Source: Panulirus ornatus
Taxonomy: Eukaryota; Arthropoda; Malacostraca; Decapoda; Palinuridae
Direction of reading: 5' to 3'
DNA: 64,000 nt
Assembly (NCBI RefSeq): GCF_036320965.1
Contig: NC_092235.1
Span: 10,334,651 to 10,398,650, forward strand
The translations under genes were made by a program, and so were the position numbers. Below, in pieces: positions 23,885 through 33,616 of the stretch. The stretch's first letter is position 1; each line of letters opens with the position of its first letter. Below the pieces are notes generated by a model. It was not told the origin of the DNA and made no database searches. It was given only the letters and a program-made list of their open reading frames with translations.

Positions 23885-24111
23885 CAAACTATTCGCCATT
23901 TCCCGCGTTAGCGAGGTAGCGTTAAGAACAGAGGACTGGACCTTTGAGGGAATATCCTCACCTGGCCCCCTTCTCTGTTCTTTTTTTTTTTGGAAAATTG
24001 AAAAAATAAGAGAAGGGAGGATTTCCAGCCCCCCACTCCCTCCCCTTTTAGTCGCCTTCTACGACACGCAGGGAATACGTGGGAAGTATTCTTTCTCCCC
24101 TATCCTCAGGG
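23885..24111 (-). mobile_element. mini-RTE, copy 2
   Basis: Complete in length. The minus-strand head is near 24110 (CCCTGAGGATAGGGGAGAAAG), CGTGTCGTAGAAGGCGACTA is near 24060, the CCTCTGTTCTTAACGCTACC core is near 23930, and the GGCGAATAG end is at 23890. It is bounded on its tail side by poly-T and an AT stretch, and on its head side directly by a young plus-strand RTE-A. Confidence 0.85.
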
Positions 24112-25007
24112 TGACTGAGTTTGGAAAAGTGTGTGGAAGAAGAAAGTTAAGAGTAAATGTGAATAAGAGCAAGGTTATTAGGTACAGTAGGGTTGAGGAT
24201 CAAGTCAATTGGGAGGTGAGTTTGAATGGAGAAAAACTGGAGGAAGTGAAGTGTTTTAGATATCTGGGAGTGGATCTGGCAGCGGATGGAACCATGGAAG
24301 CGGAAGTGGATCATAGAGTGGGGGAGGGGGTGAAAATCCTGGGGGCCTTGAAGAATGTGTGGAAGTCGAGAACATTATCTCGGAAAGCAAAAATGGGTAT
24401 GTTTGAAGGAATAGTGGTTCCAACAATGTTGTATGGTTGCGAGGCGTGGGCTATGGATAGAGTTGTGCGCAGGAGGATGGATGTGCTGGAAATGAGATGT
24501 TTGAGGACAATGTGTGGTGTGAGGTGGTTTGATCGAGTGAGTAACGTAAGGGTAAGAGAGATGTGTGGAAATAAAAAGAGCGTGGTTGAGAGAGCAGAAG
24601 AGGGTGTTTTGAAGTGGTTTGGGCACATGGAGAGGATGAGTGAGGAAAGATTGACCAAGAGGATATATGTGTCGGAGGTGGAGGGAACAAGGAGAAGAGG
24701 GAGACCAAATTGGAGGTGGAAAGATGGAGTGAAAAAGATTTTGTGTGATCGGGGCCTGAACATGCAGGAGGGTGAAAGGAGGGCAAGGAATAGAGTGAAT
24801 TGGAGCGATGTGGTATACCGGGGTTGACGTGCTGTCAGTGGATTGAAGCAAGGCATGTGAAGCGTCTAGGGTAAACCATGGAAAGCTGTGTAGGTATGTA
24901 TATTTGCGTGTGTGGACGTATGTATGTACATGTGTATGGGGGGGGGCCATTTCTTTCGTCTGTTTCCTTGCGCTACCTCGCAAATGCGGGAGACAGCGAC
25001 AAAGTAT

Positions 25008-25020
<13 letters not shown>
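24111..25020 (+). mobile_element. young RTE-A, strongly 5'-truncated
   Basis: Open frame 24111-24827 (238 codons) from TEFGKVCGRRKLRVNVNKSK to GRPNWRWKDGVKKILCDRGL and DVVYRG stop. The short 3' UTR and the conserved tail follow, with GCGACAAAGTATA and A14 at 25007-25021. It then passes directly into (TA)n. The catalytic part of the RT is missing. Confidence 0.9.

Positions 25021-25021
<1 letters not shown>

Positions 25022-25079
<58 letters not shown>
25022..25079. repeat. (TA)n microsatellite
   Basis: About 58 bp of uninterrupted TA directly after the A-tail of a young RTE-A and directly before the head of a mini-RTE. Confidence 0.95.
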
Positions 25080-25080
<1 letters not shown>

Positions 25081-25316
25081 CCCTGGGGATAGGGGATTAA
25101 GAGTACTTCCCACGTATTCCCTGCGTGTCGTAGAAGGCGACTAAAAGGGGAGGGAGTGGGGGGCTGGAAATCCTCCCCTCTCATTCTTTTTTTAATTTTC
25201 CAAAAGAAGGAACAGAGAATTGGGCCAGGTGAGGGTATTCCCTCAAAGGCCCAGTCCTCAGTTCTTAACGCTACCTCGCTAATGCGGGAAATGGCGAATA
25301 GTTTGAAAGAAAAGAA
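25081..25316 (+). mobile_element. mini-RTE, copy 3
   Basis: Complete copy of about 235 bp. The head is CCCTGGGGATAGGGGATTAAG, followed by TATTCCCTGCGTGTCGTAGA, a T-rich middle, AAGGAACAGAGAATTGGGCC, GCCCAGTCCTCAGTTC, TAACGCTACCTCGCTAATGC and GGGAAATGGCGAATAG, then an A-rich tail. No coding capacity. (TA)n on both sides. Confidence 0.9.
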
Positions 25317-25318
25317 AG

Positions 25319-25321
<3 letters not shown>

Positions 25322-25396
<75 letters not shown>
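25322..25396. repeat. (TA)n microsatellite
   Basis: About 73 bp of TA between two mini-RTE copies in the same orientation. Confidence 0.95.
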
Positions 25397-25635
25397 CCCT
25401 GGGGATAGGGGATTAAGAATACTTCCCACGTATTCCCTGCGTGTCGTAGAAGGCGACTAGAAGGGGAAGGAGCGGGGGGCTGGAAATCCTCCCCTCTCGT
25501 TTTTTTTTTTTTTTTTTAATTTTCCAAAAGAAGGAACAGAGGGGGCCACTTGAGGATATTCCAAAAAAGGCCCAGTCCTCTGTTCTTAACGCTACCTCGC
25601 TAACACGGGAAATGGCGAATAGTTTAAAAGAAAAG
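25397..25635 (+). mobile_element. mini-RTE, copy 4
   Basis: Complete copy with the same head and core as its left neighbour and a longer internal T-run (about 25500-25518). It ends GGCGAATAGTTTAAAAG plus an A-rich tail, then (TA)n. Confidence 0.9.
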
Positions 25636-25636
25636 A

Positions 25637-25639
<3 letters not shown>

Positions 25640-25706
<67 letters not shown>
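25640..25706. repeat. (TA)n microsatellite
   Basis: About 67 bp of TA between two mini-RTE copies whose tails face each other. Confidence 0.95.
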
Positions 25707-25711
<5 letters not shown>

Positions 25712-25714
<3 letters not shown>

Positions 25715-25931
25715 TATACTATTTGCCATTTCCCGCATTAGCGAGGCAGCATTAAGAACAGAGAACTGAACCTTTGAGGGAATATCCTCACCTGGCCCCC
25801 TTCTCTGTTCCTTCTTTTGGAAAATTAAAAAAAAACAAGAGGGGAGGATTTCCAGCCCCCTGCTCCCTCCCCTTTTAGTCGCCTTCTACGACACGCAGGG
25901 AATACGTGGGAAGTATTCTTTCTCCCCATCC

Positions 25932-25933
<2 letters not shown>
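25712..25933 (-). mobile_element. mini-RTE, copy 5
   Basis: Complete minus-strand copy. Its tail side (complement of GGCAAATAG, 25716-25724) follows poly-T after the TA tract, and its head (complement GGGGATGGGGAGAAAG) ends at about 25933 next to another TA tract. Confidence 0.9.

Positions 25934-25971
<38 letters not shown>
25934..25971. repeat. (TA)n microsatellite
   Basis: About 35 bp of TA with one CA interruption, between head-to-head mini-RTE copies. Confidence 0.9.
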
Positions 25972-25974
25972 TTT

Positions 25975-26213
25975 CCCTGGGGATAGGGGAGAAAGAATAC
26001 TCCACGTATTCCCTGCGTGTCGCAGAAGGCGACTAAAAGGGAAGGGAGCGGGGGGCTGGAAATCCTCCCCTCTCGTTTTTTTTTTTTTTTTTTTTTTAAT
26101 TTTCCAAAAGAAGGAACAGAGAAGAGGGCCAGGTGAGGATATTCCCTCAAAGGCCCAGTCCTCTGTTCTTAACGCTACCTCACTATCGCGGGAAATGGCG
26201 AATAGTATAAAAA
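25975..26213 (+). mobile_element. mini-RTE, copy 6
   Basis: Complete plus-strand copy with a 23-nt T-run (about 26078-26097). It ends GCGGGAAATGGCGAATAG, then A14 and (TA)n. Confidence 0.9.
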
Positions 26214-26222
26214 AAAAAAAAA

Positions 26223-26223
<1 letters not shown>

Positions 26224-26299
<76 letters not shown>
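26224..26299. repeat. (TA)n microsatellite
   Basis: About 75 bp of TA. The next base block is the 5'-truncated start of a young RTE-A, so the TA tract abuts the truncation point directly. An open frame reads through the TA tract into the RTE (26195-27457) only because Tyr-Ile repeats contain no stops. Confidence 0.95.
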
Positions 26300-26304
<5 letters not shown>

Positions 26305-27563
26305 AGGGGGTGACTGTATTGTTGACTGGTTGGTAAGGTTATTTAATGTGTGTATGACTCATGGTGAGGTGCCTGAGGATTGGCGGAATGCGTGCATAGT
26401 GCCATTGTACAAAGGCAAAGGGGATAAGAGTGAGTGCTCAAATTACAGAGGTATAAGTTTGTTGAGTATTCCTGGCAAATTATATGGGAGGGTATTGATT
26501 GAGAGGGTGAAGGCATGTACAGCGCATCAGATTGGGGAAGAGCAGTGTGGTTTGAGAAGTGGTAGAGGATGTGTGAATCAGGTGTTTGCTTTGAAGAATC
26601 TATGTGAGAAATACTTAGAAAAGCAAATGGATTTGTATGTAGCATTTATGGATCTGGAGAAGGCATATGATAGAGTTGATAGACAAGCTCTGTGGAAGGT
26701 ATTAAGAATATATGGTGTGGGAGGCAAGTTGTTAGAAGCAGTGAGAAGTTTTTATCGAGGATGTAAGGCATGTGTACGTGTAGGAAGAGAGGAAAGTGAT
26801 TGGTTCTCAGTGAATGTAGCTTTGCGGCAGGGGTGTGTGATGTCTCCATGGTTGTTTAATTTGTTTATGGATGGGGTTGTTAGGGAGGTGACTGCAAGAG
26901 TTTTGGAAAGAGGGGCAAGTATGCAGCCTGTTTTGGATGAAAGAGCTTGGGAAGTGAGTCAGTTGTTGTTCACTGATGATACAGCGCTGGTGGCTGATTC
27001 ATGTGAGAAACTGCAGAAGCTGGTGACTGAGTTTGGTAAAGTGTGTGAAAGAAGAAAGTTAAGAGTAAATGTGAATAAGAGCAAGGTTATTAGGTACAGT
27101 AGGGTTGAGGGTCAAGTCAATTGGGAGGTGAGTTTGAATGGAGAAAAACTGGAGGAAGTGAAGTGTTTTAGATATCTGGGAGTGGATCTGGCAGCGGATG
27201 GAACCATGGAAGCGGAAGTGGATCATAGGGTAGGGGAGGGGGCGAAAATTCTGGGAGCCTTGAAGAATGTGTGGAAGTCGAGAACATTATCTCGGAAAGC
27301 AAAAATGGGTATGTTTGAAGGAATAGTGGTTCCAACAATGCTGTATGGTTGCGAGGCGTGGACTATGGATAGAGTTGTGCGCAGGAGGATGGATGTGCTG
27401 GAAATGAGATGTTTGAGGACAATGTGTGATGTGAGGTGGTTTGATCGAGTAACGTAAGGGTAAGACAGATGTGTGGAAATAAAAAGAGCGTGGTTGAGAG
27501 AGCAGAAGAGGGTGTTTTGAAATGGTTTGGTCACATGGAGAAAATGAGTGAGGAAAGATTGAC
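26300..27563 (+). mobile_element. RTE-A, truncated at both ends (RT domain)
   Basis: Open from the FIKKGGDCIVDWLVRLF segment through FMDLEKAYDRVDRQAL, LRQGCVMSPWLFNL and FTDDTALVAD (Ala to Thr in FADD) to MCDVRWFDRV (stop near 27458). It stops within the WFGHMEKMSEERLT segment at about 27563, where minus-strand RTE-A begins. No 3' UTR. Its second part (from 26941) is repeated nearly base for base at 31228 onward. Confidence 0.85.
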
Positions 27564-27565
27564 AT

Positions 27566-29260
27566 CCCCTTATGCCTTCAGCCTCTCAATCAATACCCTC
27601 CCATATAATTTACCAGGAATACTCAACAAACTTATACCTCTGTAATTTGAGCACTCACTCTCATCCCCTTTGCCTTTGTACAATGGCACTATGCACGCAT
27701 TCCGCCAATCCTCAGGCACCTTACCATGAGTCATACATACATCAAATAACCTTACCAACCAGTCAATAATACAGTCATCCCCTTTTTTAATAAATTCCAC
27801 TGCAATACCATCCAAACCTGCTGCCTTGCCGGCTTTCATCTTCCGCAAAGCTTTTACTACCTCTTCTCTGTTTACCAAATAATTTTCCCTAACCCTCTCA
27901 CTTTGCACACCACCTCGACCAAAACACCCTATATCTGCCACTCTCTCATCAAACACATTCAACAAACCTTCAAAATACTCACTCCATCTCCTTCTCACAT
28001 CACCACTACTTGTTATCACCTCCCCATTTGCGCCCTTCACTGAAGTTCCCATTTGCTCCCTTGTCTTACGCACTTTATTTACCTCCTTCCAGAACATCTT
28101 TGTATTCTCCCTAAAATTTAATGATACTCTCTCACCTCAACTCTCATTTGCCCTCTTTTTCACCTCCTGCACCTTTCTCTTGACCTCCTGTCTCTTTCTT
28201 TTATACATCTCCCACTCAATTGCATTTTTTCCCAGCAAAAATCGTCCAAATGCCTCTCTCTTCTCTTTCACTAATAATCTTACTTCTTCATCCCACCACT
28301 CACTACCCTTTCTAATCAACCCACCTCCCACTCTTCTCATGCCACAAGCATCTTTTGCGCAATCCATCACTGATTCCCTAAATACATCCCATTCCTCCCC
28401 CACTCCCCTTACTTCCATTGTTCTCACCTTTTTCCATTCTGTACTCAGTCTCTCCTGGTACTTCCTCACACAAGTCTCCTTCCCAAGCTCACTTACTCTC
28501 ACCACCCTCTTCACCCCAACATTCACTCTTCTTTTCTGAAAACCCATGCAAATCTTCACCTTAGCCTCCACAAGATAATGATCAGACATCCCTCCAGTTG
28601 CACCTCTCAGCACATTAACATCCAAAAGTCTCTCTCGCGCGCGCCTGTCAATTAACACGTAATCCAATAACGATCTCTGGCCATCTCTCCTACTTACATA
28701 CGTATACTTATGTATATCTCGCTTTTTAAACCAGGTATTCCCAATCATCAGTCCTTTTTCAGCACATAAATCTACAAGCTCTTCGCCATTTCCATTTACA
28801 ACACTGAACACCCCATGTATACCAATTATTCCCTCAACTGCCACATTACTCACCTTTGCATTCAAATCACCCATCACTATAACCCGGTCTCGTGCATCAA
28901 AACCACTAACACACTCATTCCGCTGCTCCCAAAACACTTGCCTCTCATGATCTTTCTTCTCATGCCCAGGTGCATATGCACCAATAATCACCCATCTCTC
29001 TCCATCAACTTTCAGTTTTACCCATATTAATCGAGAATTTACTTTCTTACATTCTATCACATACTCCCACAACTCCTGTTTCAGGAGTACTGCTACTCCT
29101 TCCCTTGCTCTTGTCCTCTCACTAACCCCTGACTTTACTCCCAAGACATTCCCAAAGCACTCTTCCCCTTTACCCTTGAGCTTCGTTTCACTCAGAGCCA
29201 AAACATCCAGGTTCCTTTCCTCAAACATACTACCTATCTCTCCTTTTTTCACATCTTGGT
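27566..29260 (-). mobile_element. RTE-A endonuclease to RT0, 3'-truncated
   Basis: The minus strand reads from KKGEIGSMFEERNLDVLALS (about 29250) through LSETKLKGKGEE, GAYAPGHEKKDHE, GDLNAKVSN and SDHYLVEAKV, and the linker to KKRANES (frame 28137-29360). After one stop (TGA for Trp in SWGER) it continues as FWKEVNKVRKTREQMG to GRVLIERLKA (27570-28097). The RT catalytic core and 3' end are missing. It meets the preceding plus-strand copy tail to tail near 27563-27572. It is in duplication unit 1. Confidence 0.85.

Positions 29261-29327
<67 letters not shown>
29261..29327. repeat. (TA)n microsatellite
   Basis: About 65 bp of TA between the 5' end of a minus-strand RTE-A piece and the CCCTGGGGAT head of a plus-strand RTE-A. 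The second duplication unit carries the same tract 2 bp shorter. Confidence 0.95.
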
Positions 29328-29331
<4 letters not shown>

Positions 29332-31227
29332 GGGGATGGGGGAAAAAGAATACTTCCCACGCATTCCTCACGTGTCGCAGAAGGCGACTAAAGGGGACGG
29401 GAGAGGGGGGGGCAGAAACCCTCCCCTCCTTGTATTTTAACTTTCTAAAAGGGGAAACAGAAGAAGGAGTCATGCGGGGAGTGCTCATCCTCCTCGAAGA
29501 TTCAGATTGGGGTGTCTAAATGTGTGTGGATGTAACCAAGATGAGAAAAACGAGAGATAGGAAGTATGTTTGAGGAAAGGAACCTGGATGTTTTGGCTCT
29601 GGGTGAAACGAAGTTCAAGGGTAAAGGGGAAGAGTGGTTTGGGAATGTCTTGGGAGTAAAGTCAGGGGTTAGTGAGAGGACAAGAGCAAGGGAAGGAGTA
29701 GCACTACTCCTGAAACAGGAGTCGTGGGAGTATGTGATAGAGTCTAGGAAAGTAAACTCTAGATTGATATGGGTAAAACTGAAAGTTGATGGAGAGAGAT
29801 GGGTGATTATTAGTGCATATGCACCTACGCATGAGAAGAAAGATCATGAGAGGCAAGTGTTTTGGGAGCAGCTGAATGAGTGTGTTAGTGGTTTTGATGC
29901 ACAAGACCGGGTTATAGTGATGGGTGATTTGAATGCAAAGGTGAGTAATGTGGCAGTTCAGGGAATAATTGGTATACATGGGGTGTTCAGTGGTATAAAT
30001 GAAAATGGTGAAGAGCTTGTAGATTTATGTACAGAAAAAGGACTGGTGACTGGGAATACCTGGTTTAAAAAGAGAGATATACACAAGTATACGTATGTAA
30101 GTAGGAGAGGTGGCCAGAGAGCGTTATTGGATTACGTGTTAATTGATAGGCGCGTGAAAGAGAGACTTTTGGATGTTAATTTAGTGAGAGGTGCAACTGG
30201 AGGGAAGTCTGATCATTATCTTATGGAGGCGAAGGTAAGGATTTGTAGAGGTTTTCAGAAAAGAAGAGAGAATGTTGGGGTGAAGAGAGTGGTGAGAGTA
30301 AGTGAGCTTGGGAAGTAGACCTGTGTGAGGAAGTACTAGGAGAGACTGAGTACAGAATGGAAAAAGGTGGGAACAAAAGAGGTAAGGGGAGTGGGGGAGG
30401 AATGGGATGTATTTTGGGAAGCAGTGATTGCTTGCGCAAAAGATGCTTGTGGCATGAGAAGTGTGGGAGGTGGGCAGATTAGAAAGGGTATTGAGTGGTG
30501 GGATGAAGAAGTAAGATTGTTAGTGAAAGAGAAGAGAGAGGCATTGGGACGATTTTTGCAGGGAAATAATGGAAATGACTAGAAGATGTGTAAAAGAAAG
30601 AAGCAGGTCAAGAGAAAGGTGCAAGAGGGGAAAAAGAGGGCAAATAAGAGTTGGGGTGAGAGAGTATCATTAAATTGTAGGGAGAATAAAAAGATGTTTT
30701 GGAAGGAGGCAAAGAAAGTGCGTAAGACAAGGGAGCAAATGGGAAGTTCAGTGAAGGTCCCTAATGGGGATGTGATAACAAGTAGTGGTGATGTGAGGAG
30801 ATGGAGTGAGTATTTTGAAGGTTTGTTAAATGTCTTTGATGATAGAGGGCAGATATAGGGTGTTTTGGTCGACGGTGGTGTGGCAAAGTGAGAGGGAGGT
30901 TAGGGAAAATGACTTTGTAAAGAGAGAAGATTGGTAGTGAAAGCTTTGGCAGAAGATGAAAGCGGTCAACGACAGCGGGTTTGGGACGGTATTCAGTGGA
31001 ATTTATAAAAAATAAGGGGGTGACTGTATTGTTGGACTGGTTGGTAAGGTTATTCAATATATGTATGATTCAGGGTTGAAGGTGCCTGCGGATGGCGGAA
31101 TGCTTCCCCTAATGCCACTTGTACAAGGCAAGGGGATTAAGCGTGAGTGCTCAAAATACAGAGGTATAGTTTGTGAGTTATTTTTTTCCTTGGGAAATTA
31201 TAGGGAGGGTACTGTTTTGAGAGGGTG
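29328..31227 (+). mobile_element. RTE-A with intact 5' head, cut off in RT0 (duplication unit 1)
   Basis: The complete 5' end starts CCCTGGGGATGGGGGAAAAAG, with TCGCAGAAGGCGACTAAAGG in the 5' UTR. Endonuclease frame 29566-30318 (LGETKFKGKGEE, AYAPTHEKKDHE, GDLNAKVSN, SDHYLMEAKV) ends at a TAG. Linker frames are 30367-30582 and 30586-30858. From about 30870 the sequence is unusually indel-rich, and at 31228 it jumps into a later part of another RT copy. Confidence 0.85.
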
Positions 31228-31850
31228 AAGAGCTTGGGAAGTGAGTCAGTTGTTGTTCACTGATGATACAGCGCTGGTGGCTGATTCATGTGAGAAACTG
31301 CAGAAGCTGGTGACTGAGTTTGGTAAAGTGTGTGAAAGAAGAAAGTTAAGAGTAAATGTGAATAAGAGCAAGGTTATTAGGTACAGTAGGGTTGAGGGTC
31401 AAGTCAATTGGGAGGTGAGTTTGAATGGAGAAAAACTGGAGGAAGTGAAGTGTTTTAGATATCTGGGAGTGGATCTGGCAGCGGATGGAACCATGGAAGC
31501 GGAAGTGGATCATAGGGTAGGGGAGGGGGCGAAAATTCTGGGAGCCTTGAAGAATGTGTGGAAGTCGAGAACATTATCTCGGAAAGCAAAAATGGGTATG
31601 TTTGAAGGAATAGTGGTTCCAACAATGCTGTATGGTTGCGAGGCGTGGACTATGGATAGAGTTGTGCGCAGGAGGATGGATGTGCTGGAAATGAGATGTT
31701 TGAGGACAATGTGTGATGTGAGGTGGTTTGATCGAGTAATGTAAGGGTAAGACAGATGTGTGGAAATAAAAAGAGCGTGGTTGAGAGAGCAGAAGAGGGT
31801 GTTTTGAAATGGTTTGGTCACATGGAGAAAATGAGTGAGGAAAGATTGAC
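31228..31850 (+). mobile_element. RTE-A RT fragment (duplication unit 2)
   Basis: Second copy of 26941-27563. Open frame 31241-31744 runs from SQLLFTDDTALVADSCEKLQ to MCDVRWFDRVM, then a stop and the GHMEKMSEERLT segment. Same tail-to-tail junction as in unit 1. Confidence 0.85.
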
Positions 31851-31852
31851 AT

Positions 31853-33547
31853 CCCCTTATGCCTTCAGCCTCTCAATCAATACCCTCCCATATAATTTAC
31901 CAGGAATACTCAACAAACTTATACCTCTGTAATTTGAGCACTCACTCTCATCCCCTTTGCCTTTGTACAATGGCACTATGCACGCATTCCGCCAATCCTC
32001 AGGCACCTTACCATGAGTCATACATACATCAAATAACCTTACCAACCAGTCAATAATACAGTCATCCCCTTTTTTAATAAATTCCACTGCAATACCATCC
32101 AAACCTGCTGCCTTGCCGGCTTTCATCTTCCGCAAAGCTTTTACTACCTCTTCTCTGTTTACCAAATAATTTTCCCTAACCCTCTCACTTTGCACACCAC
32201 CTCGACCAAAACACCCTATATCTGCCACTCTCTCATCAAACACATTCAACAAACCTTCAAAATACTCACTCCATCTCCTTCTCACATCACCACTACTTGT
32301 TATCACCTCCCCATTTGCGCCCTTCACTGAAGTTCCCATTTGCTCCCTTGTCTTACGCACTTTATTTACCTCCTTCCAGAACATCTTTGTATTCTCCCTA
32401 AAATTTAATGATACTCTCTCACCTCAACTCTCATTTGCCCTCTTTTTCACCTCCTGCACCTTTCTCTTGACCTCCTGTCTCTTTCTTTTATACATCTCCC
32501 ACTCAATTGCATTTTTTCCCAGCAAAAATCGTCCAAATGCCTCTCTCTTCTCTTTCACTAATAATCTTACTTCTTCATCCCACCACTCACTACCCTTTCT
32601 AATCAACCCACCTCCCACTCTTCTCATGCCACAAGCATCTTTTGCGCAATCCATCACTGATTCCCTAAATACATCCCATTCCTCCCCCACTCCCCTTACT
32701 TCCATTGTTCTCACCTTTTTCCATTCTGTACTCAGTCTCTCCTGGTACTTCCTCACACAAGTCTCCTTCCCAAGCTCACTTACTCTCACCACCCTCTTCA
32801 CCCCAACATTCACTCTTCTTTTCTGAAAACCCATGCAAATCTTCACCTTAGCCTCCACAAGATAATGATCAGACATCCCTCCAGTTGCACCTCTCAGCAC
32901 ATTAACATCCAAAAGTCTCTCTCGCGCGCGCCTGTCAATTAACACGTAATCCAATAACGATCTCTGGCCATCTCTCCTACTTACATACGTATACTTATGT
33001 ATATCTCACTTTTTAAACCAGGTATTCCCAATCATCAGTCCTTTTTCAGCACATAAATCTACAAGCTCTTCGCCATTTCCATTTACAACACTGAACACCC
33101 CATGTATACCAATTATTCCCTCAACTGCCACATTACTCACCTTTGCATTCAAATCACCCATCACTATAACCCGGTCTCGTGCATCAAAACCACTAACACA
33201 CTCATTCCGCTGCTCCCAAAACACTTGCCTCTCATGATCTTTCTTCTCATGCCCAGGTGCATATGCACCAATAATCACCCATCTCTCTCCATCAACTTTC
33301 AGTTTTACCCATATTAATCGAGAATTTACTTTCTTACATTCTATCACATACTCCCACAACTCCTGTTTCAGGAGTACTGCTACTCCTTCCCTTGCTCTTG
33401 TCCTCTCACTAACCCCTGACTTTACTCCCAAGACATTCCCAAAGCACTCTTCCCCTTTACCCTTGAGCTTCGTTTCACTCAGAGCCAAAACATCCAGGTT
33501 CCTTTCCTCAAACATACTACCTATCTCTCCTTTTTTCACATCTTGGT
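31853..33547 (-). mobile_element. RTE-A endonuclease to RT0 (duplication unit 2)
   Basis: Second copy of 27566-29260. It adds one further break: a substitution in the DIHKYTY segment creates a stop, so the frame splits into 33006-33650 (endonuclease N-terminal part to NTWFKK) and 32424-32954 (DYVLIDRRARERLL to KKRANES). Confidence 0.85.

Positions 33548-33612
<65 letters not shown>
33548..33612. repeat. (TA)n microsatellite
   Basis: About 63 bp of TA, 2 bp shorter than its counterpart at 29261-29327. Confidence 0.95.

Positions 33613-33616
<4 letters not shown>

Noticed and set aside
26195..26299. Apparent fusion proteins with long Tyr-Ile repeats joined to RT or endonuclease (also near 29250, 33550, 38350, 45700 and 47050)
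   Set aside because: (TA)n translates without stops as Tyr-Ile in two frames. The fusions are read-through across microsatellites between independent insertions, with no sign of a real start or conservation.
25022..26299. Regularly spaced repeats reminiscent of a CRISPR array
   Set aside because: The repeats are (TA)n and 230-bp retroelements in both orientations, the spacing units are not spacers, and the context is a eukaryotic intron.
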